From NCBI RefSeq assembly GCF_018728565.1, contig NZ_JACSOI010000013.1, positions 1 to 59,788 of the forward strand: a DNA stretch of 59,788 nucleotides. The letters are read 5' to 3'. The stretch is from Zobellia russellii. Lineage in GTDB: Bacteria; Bacteroidota; Bacteroidia; Flavobacteriales; Flavobacteriaceae. The notes below the pieces were generated by a model. It worked only from the letters and a program-made list of their open reading frames with translations. It had not been told where the DNA came from and ran no database searches. Positions 8,667 through 18,603 of this stretch are shown one piece after another. Every line of letters begins with the position of its first letter. The first letter of the stretch is position 1. The translations under genes and the position numbers were made by a program.

Positions 8667-10241
8667 TTATTCTTTGCTGTTTTCACAATGCTTTCCGCCC
8701 AAGTGGATACAATCATATAAATTTTGCATACTCTCAAAAGGCACCTTGGCCTTGTTGTAACCGTATGAAGAGGCTAAACTACGGTTCAGGTCGTTGTCAT
8801 CAACATTTAGTTGAATATCATCCATAGTGTATTGACAGGGGTGTTCATATCCCGAGGCATGTGTAATTTCTAGGAACTCCTTCCTAAACGTCATAAAATA
8901 TTGTGCCAAACGGTCTGATTTTAATGGAATGTCAATTCCCTTTTGCAACCATTTGTTTTGAGTGGCCACCCCTGCCGGACAGCGGTTAGTGTGGCACACT
9001 TGGGCCTGTATACAGCCAATACTCATCATAGCTTCTCGGGCAACATTAATACAGTCAACCCCCATAGCAAAAGCCATAGCTGCTTTGGCGGGAAAACCTA
9101 ACTTGCCACTACCTATAAATACAATACGCTCCGTTAGTCTTCTTTTTAAGAACACCTTATAAAGACTGGAAAAACCATAGACCCACGGTAAAGAAACATG
9201 GTCTGCAAAAGACGGAGGGGCGGCTCCTGTTCCGCCTTCACCACCATCTACTGTAATAAAATCTGGACCTTTACCCGTTTTTTCCATTAAATCGGCCAAT
9301 TCCTCCCATTGCTCAAGTTTGCCAATGGCTCCCTTTATACCTACGGGCAACCCGGTCTCATTAGCAATACTTTCAATAAATTCTAAAAGTTCGGGCACGG
9401 TATTAAAAGCCTTATGGGTAGCTGGCGATATTACATCTTTACCAACTTCAACGCCTCTAATTTCGGCCAATTCAGGTGTTATTTTGGCCCCTGGAAGTAC
9501 GCCTCCCTTGCCAGGTTTGGCTCCTTGGGACAATTTAATTTCAATTGCTTTTATAGTTGGATTCTCGTCAACCAATTTTTTCATTTTTTCCATGGAGAAA
9601 TTTCCATCTGGAGTACGTACCCCAAAATAACCTGTACCAAAATGAAAAATAACATCCCCTCCTTGTTTGTGGTAATTGGAGAGTCCGCCTTCACCTGTGT
9701 TATGGTATGCGCCAGCTTTAGCAACACCTTTGTTCATTGCTTCTACCGCTGCAGCGGATAACGAGCCAAAACTCATGGCCGAAACGTTTATAATGGAACC
9801 AGGACGAAATGGTTTTCTTCGCCCGTTATGGGCACCCATTACTTTTGCGCAGGGAAGAAACGTTTTATCCGTGGCATTTATATGGGTATCAGGTACCTTA
9901 TATGCCATCATTTGATTCTTTACAAAAATATGTTGGTGCGCATAGATGTCACGGTCCGTACCAAAACCTTCGTAATTATTTTCCTTCTTTGCGGAGGCAT
10001 AAATCCACCCTCTTTCAATACGGTTAAAGGGAAGTTCTTCACGGTTGTTCGCTACAAAATATTGACGCATTTCCGGACCAATGCTCTCCAACCAGTATCG
10101 TAAATGGCCAACTATGGGAAAGTTGTGGGAGATGGTATGCGAACGCTGAAAAAAGATATCTCTTAATGCGACTATCAAAAGGAAAATAAGAATCCATACC
10201 CACCAAGAAATACTTTGTAAAATTGAAATAAGTTGGTCCAT
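8667..10241 (-). CDS. FMN-binding glutamate synthase family protein (GltB-like domain)
   Basis: 524 residues. An N-terminal membrane helix (about 8-28) is followed by the FMN/iron-sulfur synthase domain of glutamate synthases: GEGGLSNYH, KPGKGGVLPGAKIT, the FMN loop DGGEGGTGAAPPSF, and a Cys cluster CIQAQVCHTNRCPAGVATQ that matches the 3Fe-4S region. The glutaminase domain and the FAD/NADPH subunit are absent, so it is not a complete GOGAT. The membrane anchor suggests electron transfer at the inner membrane. The true reaction is unknown for these stand-alone proteins. Confidence 0.88.
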   Translation of the reverse strand: MDQLISILQSISWWVWILIFLLIVALRDIFFQRSHTISHNFPIVGHLRYWLESIGPEMRQYFVANNREELPFNRIERGWIYASAKKENNYEGFGTDRDIYAHQHIFVKNQMMAYKVPDTHINATDKTFLPCAKVMGAHNGRRKPFRPGSIINVSAMSFGSLSAAAVEAMNKGVAKAGAYHNTGEGGLSNYHKQGGDVIFHFGTGYFGVRTPDGNFSMEKMKKLVDENPTIKAIEIKLSQGAKPGKGGVLPGAKITPELAEIRGVEVGKDVISPATHKAFNTVPELLEFIESIANETGLPVGIKGAIGKLEQWEELADLMEKTGKGPDFITVDGGEGGTGAAPPSFADHVSLPWVYGFSSLYKVFLKRRLTERIVFIGSGKLGFPAKAAMAFAMGVDCINVAREAMMSIGCIQAQVCHTNRCPAGVATQNKWLQKGIDIPLKSDRLAQYFMTFRKEFLEITHASGYEHPCQYTMDDIQLNVDDNDLNRSLASSYGYNKAKVPFESMQNLYDCIHLGGKHCENSKE

Positions 10242-10294
10242 ATATAAGCTAAAAACAGTTTAAAGTAATAATTGACATAGAAATTAATAAGTAG

Positions 10295-11569
10295 TTATTT
10301 ATCAAGAAAATCTATGCTCATTTCAGTTAGTACTTTTACTCCAAGTAACAAACCGCTGTCGTCAATAACGAAATCCGGTGTGTGATGTGGAAATGACTCC
10401 GTTGTTCCTGGCGTCATTCCTCCTAAAAAGAAGAAAAAACCAGGAACTTCTTTTTGAAAATAAGAGAAATCTTCAGCTCCTGTAACGGCCTTTTGTGTTT
10501 GTACATTGTTCGCTCCCGCTACTTTGTTTAATGTAGGTAGCATTTGTGTGACTAGTTCAGGGGCATTATACGTAATATCTGTAGCATCTTTGATTTCAAT
10601 AGTGGCTTCGCCTCCATATGCTTTGGCGATAGTGGGCACCATTTCTTGCATACGTGTATTGATTAGAGCTTTCATGTCATAATCCAAAGTGCGTATTGTA
10701 CCAATCATTTCTGCACTTTCGGGAATGATATTGAACCGTACGCCACTGGTTATTTTTCCAACAGTGATTACAGCAGCTTCATTGGTGAGTTCGGCTTCTC
10801 TGCTTATAATGGTTTGCAGTCCATCAATAATTTTCGCACTGATTAAAATAGGGTCTACTCCAGACCAAGGTCTTGCACCATGGCTTTGTTTTCCTTTTAC
10901 ATGGATGGTGAATTTTTGGGCAGCCGCCATTGTGCCGCCAGATTTATAGCGAATTACCCCAACTGGGGTTTGGGAATTTATATGAAGTCCAAAAATAGCA
11001 TCTACCTTGGGGCTATTAAGAACACCTTCTTTTACCATGAGCAGAGCCCCGCCTTCTTCGCCCTCTGGTGGGCCTTCTTCCGCAGGTTGAAAAATAAATT
11101 TTACGGTACCTTTTATTTTATCGGTATGCTTGGAAAGAATTTCTGCAACCCCCATAAGAATAGCAGTGTGGGTATCGTGTCCGCAAGCATGCATAACGGG
11201 TACTTTCTCTCCTTTGTAATCTGTTGTAACGGTAGACTTATAGGGTAGATCATTCCGTTCAAATACGGGTAGGGCGTCAATATCTGCACGCAAGGCTATA
11301 ACCTTTCCAGGCTTTTTTCCTTTTAAAATCCCAACAACTCCGGTATGGGCTACTCCGGTTTGTACTTCTATACCTAAGGAAGTAAGGTGCTTTGCAATTT
11401 TTTCCGCCGTCTTAAATTCGCGGTTAGAGAGTTCGGGGTTTTGGTGTATTTCCCTTCTCCAATTTATAACTTTACTTTCTATGGCCTCGTATTCCTTTTC
11501 AAAATTTTGGGCTAGGGAAGAGGTAATGGGTGCAATTGTAAAAAGTAGACCTAGTAGTAGTTTGTTCAT
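10295..11569 (-). CDS. M20 family amidohydrolase (hippurate/IAA-amino acid hydrolase type), exported
   Basis: 424 residues. The signal peptide (first 20 residues, cut near SLAQ) places it in the periplasm. Metal ligands of the M20D family are visible: HACGHDTH at 127-134, QPAEEGPP, GLHINSQTP, and a C-terminal His in FPHHTPDF. It likely cleaves N-acyl amino acids or short peptides. Length and motif order are those of a complete enzyme. It is 53 bp upstream of the GltB-like gene on the same strand, with no clear terminator between them. Confidence 0.9.
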   Translation of the reverse strand: MNKLLLGLLFTIAPITSSLAQNFEKEYEAIESKVINWRREIHQNPELSNREFKTAEKIAKHLTSLGIEVQTGVAHTGVVGILKGKKPGKVIALRADIDALPVFERNDLPYKSTVTTDYKGEKVPVMHACGHDTHTAILMGVAEILSKHTDKIKGTVKFIFQPAEEGPPEGEEGGALLMVKEGVLNSPKVDAIFGLHINSQTPVGVIRYKSGGTMAAAQKFTIHVKGKQSHGARPWSGVDPILISAKIIDGLQTIISREAELTNEAAVITVGKITSGVRFNIIPESAEMIGTIRTLDYDMKALINTRMQEMVPTIAKAYGGEATIEIKDATDITYNAPELVTQMLPTLNKVAGANNVQTQKAVTGAEDFSYFQKEVPGFFFFLGGMTPGTTESFPHHTPDFVIDDSGLLLGVKVLTEMSIDFLDK

Positions 11570-11701
11570 TCTGTGGAGTATTAAATGGCGTAAAAATGAT
11601 TCCCTTAAATTATTTCGTTGGATGCTTTTGGTCTTAAAAAAACAGAAGGATTACAGATTTTTCGATTTTTTGACCAAATTAGCCTTGTTTTGGGTTGAAA
11701 T

Positions 11702-11812
11702 ATGACTTATTTAGCGAATATATCAACAAAATGGCTAAAATCATTGTTAATTACTTTAACAGTTTGGGGTTTCATCTTTTTAATTGTCGTCTTATCTTTA
11801 GCGATACTTTAG
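11702..11812 (+). CDS. Candidate 36-residue membrane peptide upstream of parE
   Basis: ATG 11702 to TAG 11810-11812 encodes a 36-residue peptide with a short basic/amphipathic N-terminus (STKWLKS) and one continuous hydrophobic segment (about residues 15-36). It ends 17 bases before the parE start. No strong ribosome site is visible, and a chance open frame in AT-rich DNA is possible. The charge-then-hydrophobic layout fits small single-span membrane proteins. Confidence 0.25.
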   Translation: MTYLANISTKWLKSLLITLTVWGFIFLIVVLSLAIL

Positions 11813-11829
11813 TTCCAAACCCCTGATTT

Positions 11830-13692
11830 ATGTCCGAGAATTCCAATTATACAGAAGATAATATACGTTCACTTGATTGGAAGGAGCACATCCGACTGAG
11901 ACCTGGTATGTATATTGGTAAGTTGGGTGATGGTTCTTCTGCTGATGATGGTATATATATCCTTCTAAAAGAGACCATAGATAACTGTATTGATGAATTT
12001 GTAATGGGAGCGGGTAAGACCGTTGAGATTTCCATTCAAGGAGAACGTGTTATAGTTCGTGATTACGGTCGTGGTATACCTTTGGGTAAGGTGGTAGATG
12101 TGGTTTCTAAAATGAATACGGGTGGTAAGTATGACTCGCGTGCGTTTAAAAAATCCGTTGGTCTAAACGGTGTTGGTACCAAGGCTGTAAATGCTCTTTC
12201 CAGTTATTTTCGCGTAGAAAGTACAAGAGATGGAAAGTCCAAATCTGCCGAGTTTAAAACAGGTGAGCTTCAGAATGAAGAACTTCTGGAGGAAACAACA
12301 AGAAGGCGTGGCACCAAGGTTAGCTTTATTCCTGATGAGACCATTTTTAAAAAGTTTAAATTTAGAAATGAGTACGTAGAGCGCATGCTCAAAAACTACG
12401 TGTATCTTAATCCAGGGCTTACCATTGTTTTTAATGGGGAGAAGTTTCATTCAGAAAACGGATTAAAGGATTTGTTGGAGGACAATAACAATGCTGAAGA
12501 CATCCTGTATCCGGTCATTCATTTAAAAGGGGATGATATAGAAGTAGCCATTACACATAGTAAAACACAGTATAGTGAGGAGTACCACTCTTTTGTAAAC
12601 GGTCAGCACACTACCCAAGGAGGTACGCATCAGGCCGCTTTTCGTGAGGCTCTGGTAAAAACTGTCCGTGATTTTTATGGAAAGAGTTATGATGCTTCGG
12701 ATATTAGAAAATCCATTATTTCGGCTATTTCCATTAAGGTGATGGAGCCTGTTTTTGAAAGTCAAACAAAAACCAAATTGGGGTCTACCGAAATGGGAGG
12801 AGATTTTCCAACGGTGCGGACGTACATCAATGACTTTATTGGAAGGTATTTGGATAATTACCTTCATAAGAACCCTGAAACTGCCGATAAGTTGCAACGT
12901 AAGATTGTAATGGCCGAAAAGGAGAGGAAAGAATTGAGCGGTATTCGTAAACTTGCTCGGGACCGAGCCAAAAAAGCCAGTCTTCATAATAAAAAACTAA
13001 GGGACTGCCGGGTGCATTTGGGCGATATGAAGCACGATAGGCGATTGGATAGTACTCTTTTTATTACGGAGGGGGATTCCGCTTCCGGTTCCATTACCAA
13101 ATCAAGGGATGTGAATACGCAAGCCGTGTTTAGTCTTCGTGGGAAGCCTTTGAATTCATATGGGATGTCTAAAAAAATCGTATACGAAAACGAGGAATTC
13201 AACCTGTTGCAGGCTGCTTTGAACATAGAGGAATCTATGGAAGACCTACGTTACAATAATATTGTAATAGCTACTGATGCAGATGTTGATGGTATGCACA
13301 TTCGCTTGTTGTTGATTACGTTCTTCTTGCAGTTCTTTCCTGAATTGATAAAAGAGAACCATTTGTATATTTTGCAAACCCCACTGTTCCGTGTTCGAAA
13401 TAAGAAGGAGACTATTTATTGTTATAGCGAGGAAGAACGAAAAAATGCGATTCAAAAACTATCGGGCAAGCCGGAAATTACACGATTTAAAGGTTTGGGG
13501 GAAATCTCCCCAGATGAGTTTCAGCATTTCATAGGGGATGATATTCGCCTAGAGCCCGTTATGTTGGACAAGGCTATGTCCATAGAACAATTGTTGAATT
13601 TTTACATGGGCAAGAATACACCGGACCGACAAGAATTTATTATAAACAACCTTAAAGTGGAGGTTGACCTTATAGAAGATACTCAATTATAA
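11830..13692 (+). CDS. parE: DNA topoisomerase IV subunit B (ParE)
   Basis: 620 residues. GHKL ATPase domain: RPGMYIG near residue 27, [16 protein letters not shown], and [17 protein letters not shown] domain: [18 protein letters not shown] and [10 protein letters not shown]. The subunit supplies ATP hydrolysis to decatenate chromosomes. parC starts 25 bp downstream, and the adjacent pair favours topoisomerase IV over gyrase, whose genes are usually separate in this phylum. Confidence 0.93.
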   Translation: MSENSNYTEDNIRSLDWKEHIRLRPGMYIGKLGDGSSADDGIYILLKETIDNCIDEFVMGAGKTVEISIQGERVIVRDYGRGIPLGKVVDVVSKMNTGGKYDSRAFKKSVGLNGVGTKAVNALSSYFRVESTRDGKSKSAEFKTGELQNEELLEETTRRRGTKVSFIPDETIFKKFKFRNEYVERMLKNYVYLNPGLTIVFNGEKFHSENGLKDLLEDNNNAEDILYPVIHLKGDDIEVAITHSKTQYSEEYHSFVNGQHTTQGGTHQAAFREALVKTVRDFYGKSYDASDIRKSIISAISIKVMEPVFESQTKTKLGSTEMGGDFPTVRTYINDFIGRYLDNYLHKNPETADKLQRKIVMAEKERKELSGIRKLARDRAKKASLHNKKLRDCRVHLGDMKHDRRLDSTLFITEGDSASGSITKSRDVNTQAVFSLRGKPLNSYGMSKKIVYENEEFNLLQAALNIEESMEDLRYNNIVIATDADVDGMHIRLLLITFFLQFFPELIKENHLYILQTPLFRVRNKKETIYCYSEEERKNAIQKLSGKPEITRFKGLGEISPDEFQHFIGDDIRLEPVMLDKAMSIEQLLNFYMGKNTPDRQEFIINNLKVEVDLIEDTQL

Positions 13693-13717
13693 ACCAAAGA
13701 AATACGATTTTTTCTGA

Positions 13718-16450
13718 ATGGAGGAAAATGACGAACTGAACGAAGCTGAAAATCAAAATTCACCCGAAGACCAATCCAACGGAACGGCCAATGATGGGCA
13801 AGAACAAATCAATAGTTCCGAGGCGGTAAATGGCGAGGAACAAAGTCCTGATGATGCACTTACCCGTGTTACGGGAATGTACAAAGACTGGTTTTTAGAT
13901 TATGCGTCCTATGTTATTCTAGAGCGTGCTGTCCCTGCTATTGAGGATGGGTTTAAACCGGTGCAGCGTCGTATCATGCATTCCCTTAAGGATTTGGATG
14001 ATGGCCGCTATAATAAAGTGGCCAATGTGGTTGGGCACACCATGCAGTATCACCCTCACGGTGATGCCAGTATTGCCGATGCCATGGTGCAGATAGGGCA
14101 AAAAGACCTGTTGATAGATACACAGGGTAACTGGGGGAATATTTTAACTGGGGACCGCGCTGCAGCCTCAAGGTATATAGAAGCTCGTCTTTCAAAATTC
14201 GCTCTGGAAGTTGTTTTTAGCCCTAAAATCACGGAGTGGCAACAATCGTATGATGGTCGAAAAAAGGAACCGGTAAACCTCCCTGTTAAATTTCCGTTGC
14301 TTTTGGCTCAGGGGGCAGAGGGTATTGCGGTGGGGCTTTCCACTAAGATTATGCCTCATAACTTTGTTGAGCTTATTGATGCTTCCATTAAGCATCTGAA
14401 AGGGCAACGATTTAAATTGTTTCCTGATTTTCCTACTGGGGGAATTATCGATGTTTCTAATTATAATGAAGGTCTTCGTGGCGGGAAGATAAGAGTGCGC
14501 GCGCGAATAGCTCAACATTCTAAATCTACACTGATTATAAGTGAGATACCTTATGGGACTAATACTTCTTCTTTAATAGATTCTATCCTTAAGGCGAACG
14601 ATAAAGGGAAAATTAAAGTCAAGAAAATTGAGGATAATACGGCTGCCGAGGTCGAGATTTTAGTGCATCTGCCAACTGGTATTTCCCCGGACAAAACCAT
14701 AGACGCCCTTTATGCATTTACGGCTTGTGAATCTTCTATTTCGCCATTGGGCTGCATTATTGAAGACAACAAACCGCTCTTTATTGGTGTGGTGGAAATG
14801 TTACGCCGATCTACGGATGCTACGGTTGAGTTATTGCGACAGGAACTTGAAATACAGTTGGCGGAGCTTGAGGAGCAATGGCATTTTGCGTCGTTAGAGA
14901 GAATCTTTATTGAAAATAGAATCTATCGGGATATTGAGGAAGAGGAAACTTGGGAAGGAGTAATTGCTGCAATCGATAAAGGTTTAGCTCCTTTTACTAA
15001 GCATTTAAGACGGGCCGTCACAGAGGAAGATATAACCAGGCTTACGGAAATAAGGATAAAAAGAATTTCAAAATTTGATTTAGATAAGGCACAGCAACAT
15101 CTTGATAATCTGGAAGAAAGAATTGCAGAGGTGAAGCATCACCTAGCGCATTTGGTAGATTATGCCATTGCGTATTTTCAGCGATTAAAAGATACGTATG
15201 GCAAGGGTCGCGAGCGTAAATCAGAGATTAGATTATTTGATGATATTGAGGCTACCAAGGTAGTTATGCGCAACACAAAGTTGTATGTAAATCGCGAGGA
15301 GGGTTTTGTTGGAACTTCTTTAAAGCGGGACGAATATGTAACGGACTGTAGTGATATTGATGATATAATCGCCTTTACCCAAGATGGTAAGATGATGGTC
15401 TTTAAGGTAGATTCCAAGACTTTTGTGGGGAAGGGTATTATTTATGTGGCGGTCTTTAAGAAAAAAGATAAGCGTACCGTTTATAATATGATTTATAGAG
15501 ACGGCAAAGGTGGCGCAACCTATATTAAGCGCTTTAACGTTACCAGTATTACGAGAGATAAGCATTATGAAATGGGTAGCGGTAAGGCGGGTACTTTTGT
15601 GCATTACTTCTCAGGAAACCCAAATGGCGAAGCAGAAGTGGTAACTGTTAATCTTAGGCACGTAGGAAGTATTAAAAAGCTGAAATGGGATATTGATTTT
15701 GCAAATATCATGATCAAGGGCCGTGCTTCCAAAGGTAATATTGTCACCAAGTATTCGGTAAAACGTATTGAATTAAAAGAAAAAGGGTTGTCTACCTTAA
15801 AACCGAGGAAGTTGTGGTTTGATGAAACCGTACAGCGTTTAAACATGGATGACAGAGGTGAGTTTTTAGGTGAATTCACAAGTGAAGACCGTTTATTGAT
15901 AGTAAATCAGAGCGGACTTGTAAAAACTGTTATTCCGGAGCTTACCCTTCATTTTGATGAAGATGTAGTTGTTCTTGAAAAATGGATTCCTAAAAAGCCG
16001 CTTTCCGTAGTGTATTGGGAAGGAGAGAAGGAATTGTATTATGTAAAACGTTTTCTGATCGAGAATCCTGATAAAGAGGAGAATGTGCTTACGGACCATC
16101 CTAAATCTCAAATTGAAATCATTAGCACGGACCACAGGCCAATGATTGAAGTGGTTTTTGCTAAAAAACGGGGTCAGGATCGGAAGGATAATTGGGAGCT
16201 AAGTCTAGAGGAGTTTATTTCCGTAAAGGGGATAGGTGCCATGGGCAACCAGCTGACAAAGGAAAAAGTACTTGAAATCAATATGCTAGAGCCTTTGCCT
16301 TATGAAGAGCCGGAGCCTCAAAAAACTGAAGATATTGAGGTTGTTGATGAGCAAAATGTACCTAAAACACCTAGTTCTAATGGAACTGAGTCCGGAAAGC
16401 CTAATAAAGGTGATGACGGGGATGAAGTCCAAACTTCTTTGTTTGAATAA
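13718..16450 (+). CDS. parC: DNA topoisomerase IV subunit A (ParC)
   Basis: 910 residues. An acidic 45-residue N-terminal extension precedes the winged-helix/tower core. The catalytic Tyr153 lies in AASRYIEARLSKFA, a variant of the usual RYTEARL. HTMQYHPHGD is the conserved strand-passage motif, and PVQRRIMHSL precedes it. A coiled-coil tower follows at about 430-500 and a C-terminal beta-propeller-like region of about 330 residues. The tail is acidic and disordered. It forms the A2B2 enzyme with the ParE encoded just upstream. Confidence 0.93.
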   Translation: MEENDELNEAENQNSPEDQSNGTANDGQEQINSSEAVNGEEQSPDDALTRVTGMYKDWFLDYASYVILERAVPAIEDGFKPVQRRIMHSLKDLDDGRYNKVANVVGHTMQYHPHGDASIADAMVQIGQKDLLIDTQGNWGNILTGDRAAASRYIEARLSKFALEVVFSPKITEWQQSYDGRKKEPVNLPVKFPLLLAQGAEGIAVGLSTKIMPHNFVELIDASIKHLKGQRFKLFPDFPTGGIIDVSNYNEGLRGGKIRVRARIAQHSKSTLIISEIPYGTNTSSLIDSILKANDKGKIKVKKIEDNTAAEVEILVHLPTGISPDKTIDALYAFTACESSISPLGCIIEDNKPLFIGVVEMLRRSTDATVELLRQELEIQLAELEEQWHFASLERIFIENRIYRDIEEEETWEGVIAAIDKGLAPFTKHLRRAVTEEDITRLTEIRIKRISKFDLDKAQQHLDNLEERIAEVKHHLAHLVDYAIAYFQRLKDTYGKGRERKSEIRLFDDIEATKVVMRNTKLYVNREEGFVGTSLKRDEYVTDCSDIDDIIAFTQDGKMMVFKVDSKTFVGKGIIYVAVFKKKDKRTVYNMIYRDGKGGATYIKRFNVTSITRDKHYEMGSGKAGTFVHYFSGNPNGEAEVVTVNLRHVGSIKKLKWDIDFANIMIKGRASKGNIVTKYSVKRIELKEKGLSTLKPRKLWFDETVQRLNMDDRGEFLGEFTSEDRLLIVNQSGLVKTVIPELTLHFDEDVVVLEKWIPKKPLSVVYWEGEKELYYVKRFLIENPDKEENVLTDHPKSQIEIISTDHRPMIEVVFAKKRGQDRKDNWELSLEEFISVKGIGAMGNQLTKEKVLEINMLEPLPYEEPEPQKTEDIEVVDEQNVPKTPSSNGTESGKPNKGDDGDEVQTSLFE

Positions 16451-16464
16451 AGTAATTGTCTAGT

Positions 16465-16896
16465 ATGGGAAACTTTATACAGGAATTTAAAAATTTTGCA
16501 ATAAAAGGTAATATGATTGACATGGCTGTCGGGATTATTATTGGTACCGCGTTTAACAATGTTATTAATACGTTGGTCAAAAAGATTATCATGCCTCCTT
16601 TATCTCTTTTGACGGATGATGTTAACCTCAGGGATAAAAAATATATTCTTAGGGAGGCTGTTGGAGAAGCGCAGGAAGTTGCTGTGGGTTACGGGGAAAT
16701 GCTAGAGGTTCTAATAGATTTTTTGATAATAGCGCTTACCATATTTGTTGTAATAAAAGGGTTTCATAGGTTTAAGTCAAAGGCGGAAGACCCTGAAAAC
16801 AAAGAAGTTGAAACCCCTAAAAATATACAGTTACTAGCTAGTTTGGAAAAGCTTATGCAAGAGCAGAACGCTTTGCTTCAAAATAAGAAAAAGTAA
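16465..16896 (+). CDS. mscL: Large-conductance mechanosensitive channel MscL
   Basis: 143 residues from ATG 16465; a TTG nine bases upstream (16456) is also in frame, but the family begins with the MGNFIQEFKNFAIKGN-type amphipathic helix. TM1 (AVGIIIGTAFNNVINTLV) and TM2 (LIDFLIIALTIFVVIKG) flank a periplasmic loop, and a C-terminal helix ends at the stop. It releases solutes under osmotic downshock. The start is 14 bp after parC on the same strand; co-transcription is probable and functionally incidental. Confidence 0.93.
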   Translation: MGNFIQEFKNFAIKGNMIDMAVGIIIGTAFNNVINTLVKKIIMPPLSLLTDDVNLRDKKYILREAVGEAQEVAVGYGEMLEVLIDFLIIALTIFVVIKGFHRFKSKAEDPENKEVETPKNIQLLASLEKLMQEQNALLQNKKK

Positions 16897-16981
16897 TAGG
16901 ATTTTAACCACTGCATATGTATTCACTATACCGTCATAGCTTTAAAAAATAATCAGAATGTCGATTAGGTCTTATTAATGC

Positions 16982-16989
16982 TATCTTTG
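16982..16989 (+). promoter_or_regulatory. Promoter -7 box TATCTTTG for the sterol desaturase-family gene
   Basis: An exact TAnnTTTG match 18 bases before ATG 17008. It overlaps the codons after the first in-frame ATG (16978), which therefore should lie outside the transcript and argues for the downstream start. Confidence 0.6.
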
Positions 16990-17007
16990 CAAAAAAATTG
17001 TTTTAAA

Positions 17008-17964
17008 ATGGATTTAACGAACCCCCTAATTTATGGAGTACCCTGCTTCATAGCGTTTATATTGCTGGAAATCACTTACAGTCACACCCATGGAGACAAA
17101 GATCTTTATGTGTGGAAAGATTTTATGGCTAGTGGAGCAATGGGTATTGGTTCGGCAATTTTAGGTCCCCTTATTAAGATTACGGTGCTTATAACCGTCT
17201 TTACATACACTTACGAGTTTTTTAACCCTATAGTAGATGGTGTTCGTACCAATATTATGGGATATGAGTCTTTTGGTTATGCGTGGTACGTGTTTTTACT
17301 TTGTCAATTGGCCGATGATTTTACGTATTACTGGTTCCACAGGGCAAATCATGAGATAAGAATTTTGTGGGCCGCGCATATTGTGCACCATTCCTCGGAC
17401 CACTTTAATCTAGGTACGGCCATTCGTAATGGTTGGTTTACGCTTTTGTACAAGCCTTTCTTTTATATGTGGATGCCTGCAATTGGTTTTCCGGTGGAAG
17501 TTGTAATTTTTGCTTTGGCCATAGAATCTTTTTGGCAGTTTCAATTGCATTCGCAATATGTTCCTAAAATGGGATGGGTAGAAAAGATTTTCAATACACA
17601 CACCATGCACCAAGTGCACCATTCTCAGAATGTAGAGTATTTGGATAAGAACCACGGAGGGTTTTTGAATATTTTTGATAAGATGTTCGGGACTTGGAAA
17701 GAGTTGGACGATGATGTGGAGGTTAAATTTGGAGTAATTCACGCTCCAAAATCATATAACCCTCTTGTGATTTTAACTCATGAGTTTAAGGATATTTGGG
17801 CAGATGTAAAGAAGGCTAAGAAATTTTCGCACAAACTTATGTATATTTTTGGTCCTCCTGGTTGGAGCCCGGATGGTAGCACCCTTACAGTTAAACAACA
17901 ACAGCGACTGTTTAAACAACACCAGAAGAAGAGTCCAGAGGTTGCTTATAGTAGACCTAACTAA
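17008..17964 (+). CDS. Sterol desaturase/fatty acid hydroxylase family membrane protein
   Basis: 318 residues from ATG 17008, chosen over ATG 16978 because a promoter box covers the latter. Four or so membrane segments. The di-iron histidine clusters are visible in order: HRANHE, HIVHHSSDHFN, and HTMHQVHHSQN. These bind two irons that activate oxygen for hydroxylation or desaturation of lipids in the membrane. The substrate in Flavobacteriaceae could be fatty acids, hydroxylated lipids or carotenoids; the sequence does not decide. A strong terminator follows. Confidence 0.9.
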   Translation: MDLTNPLIYGVPCFIAFILLEITYSHTHGDKDLYVWKDFMASGAMGIGSAILGPLIKITVLITVFTYTYEFFNPIVDGVRTNIMGYESFGYAWYVFLLCQLADDFTYYWFHRANHEIRILWAAHIVHHSSDHFNLGTAIRNGWFTLLYKPFFYMWMPAIGFPVEVVIFALAIESFWQFQLHSQYVPKMGWVEKIFNTHTMHQVHHSQNVEYLDKNHGGFLNIFDKMFGTWKELDDDVEVKFGVIHAPKSYNPLVILTHEFKDIWADVKKAKKFSHKLMYIFGPPGWSPDGSTLTVKQQQRLFKQHQKKSPEVAYSRPN

Positions 17965-17982
17965 AATCATTCAGAATAATTA

Positions 17983-18014
17983 AAAAGCCGACCTTAAAAT
18001 GTCGGCTTTTTTTA
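17983..18014 (+). terminator. Intrinsic terminator after the sterol desaturase-family gene
   Basis: Perfect stem AAAAGCCGAC (17983-17992) and GTCGGCTTTT (18001-18010), with an 8-base loop and continued T run. Confidence 0.9.
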
Positions 18015-18200
18015 TGGTTTTGCTGCTAGGACTTCGATTATGACGGTAAAATTCACCCTGCAAGACTTTGTGTTCAGAATAATGATTCCCGCTCGGAAAA
18101 GGCTTTAAATCGACTGTCTTTATAGCTTTTCCTTTAGAGGTGAAGTGTATTTTGGTAAAACACTCTTTTTGCCTGTCTCTGCGTAAAGAATAAAATTGTG

Positions 18201-18578
18201 TTACTCTGTCCTTGTGGCGGTGCCTCTGGAGCGCTTGCTGTCTCCTACAATGTTAAATTCAAATGTATACGAGTCATCCGTAGTGGATAATATCTTCATG
18301 TGAACGGATTGCTCTTCGGACTTGTTCTTTGGATTGATTTTCTTTACAATGTATTCGCAATCGTTTATCCATCTAACGGATGCTGAATCCGCCTTGCCTT
18401 CAAAGTAATCAATCTCTAAATCACCGTTGCGAAGAAAAATGGTTGTCTTTTCCTCTCCATCTATAGTGGTTGTAAAGGCGTATTTGCCGTCCTTAAAATC
18501 AGAGCAATTTCTTTCCGGATTGTAGCAAGAGGCTGTAAGGATAAGGATTAAAAGTGCGGGGAATAGTTTCTGTATCAT
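18201..18578 (-). CDS. Small lipoprotein of unknown function
   Basis: 125 residues. A signal peptide with lipobox LTASC (Cys18) predicts an acylated, envelope-located protein. The mature part is beta-rich (DGKYAFTTTIDGEEKTTIFLRNGD) with two further Cys. I recall that homologues beside parC in flavobacteria often carry the misleading annotation 'DNA topoisomerase IV' from neighbourhood transfer; nothing in the sequence supports that. It is convergent with the sterol desaturase-family gene across a 236-bp gap in which I see only the terminator and no convincing gene. Confidence 0.7.
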   Translation of the reverse strand: MIQKLFPALLILILTASCYNPERNCSDFKDGKYAFTTTIDGEEKTTIFLRNGDLEIDYFEGKADSASVRWINDCEYIVKKINPKNKSEEQSVHMKILSTTDDSYTFEFNIVGDSKRSRGTATRTE

Positions 18579-18603
18579 CCCAACAAAAATAAAGAATTAA
18601 AGT

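Noticed and set aside
8962-9915. Plus-strand frames opposite the GltB-like gene
   Set aside because: They are complements of a well-conserved enzyme and lack any motif.
12523-12987. Antisense open frame inside parE
   Set aside because: It is a shadow of the parE reading frame without signal or motif.
18015-18200. Short frames with some protein-like look between the sterol desaturase-family and lipoprotein genes
   Set aside because: Several frames on both strands look equally plausible and no start, motif or conservation could be argued.
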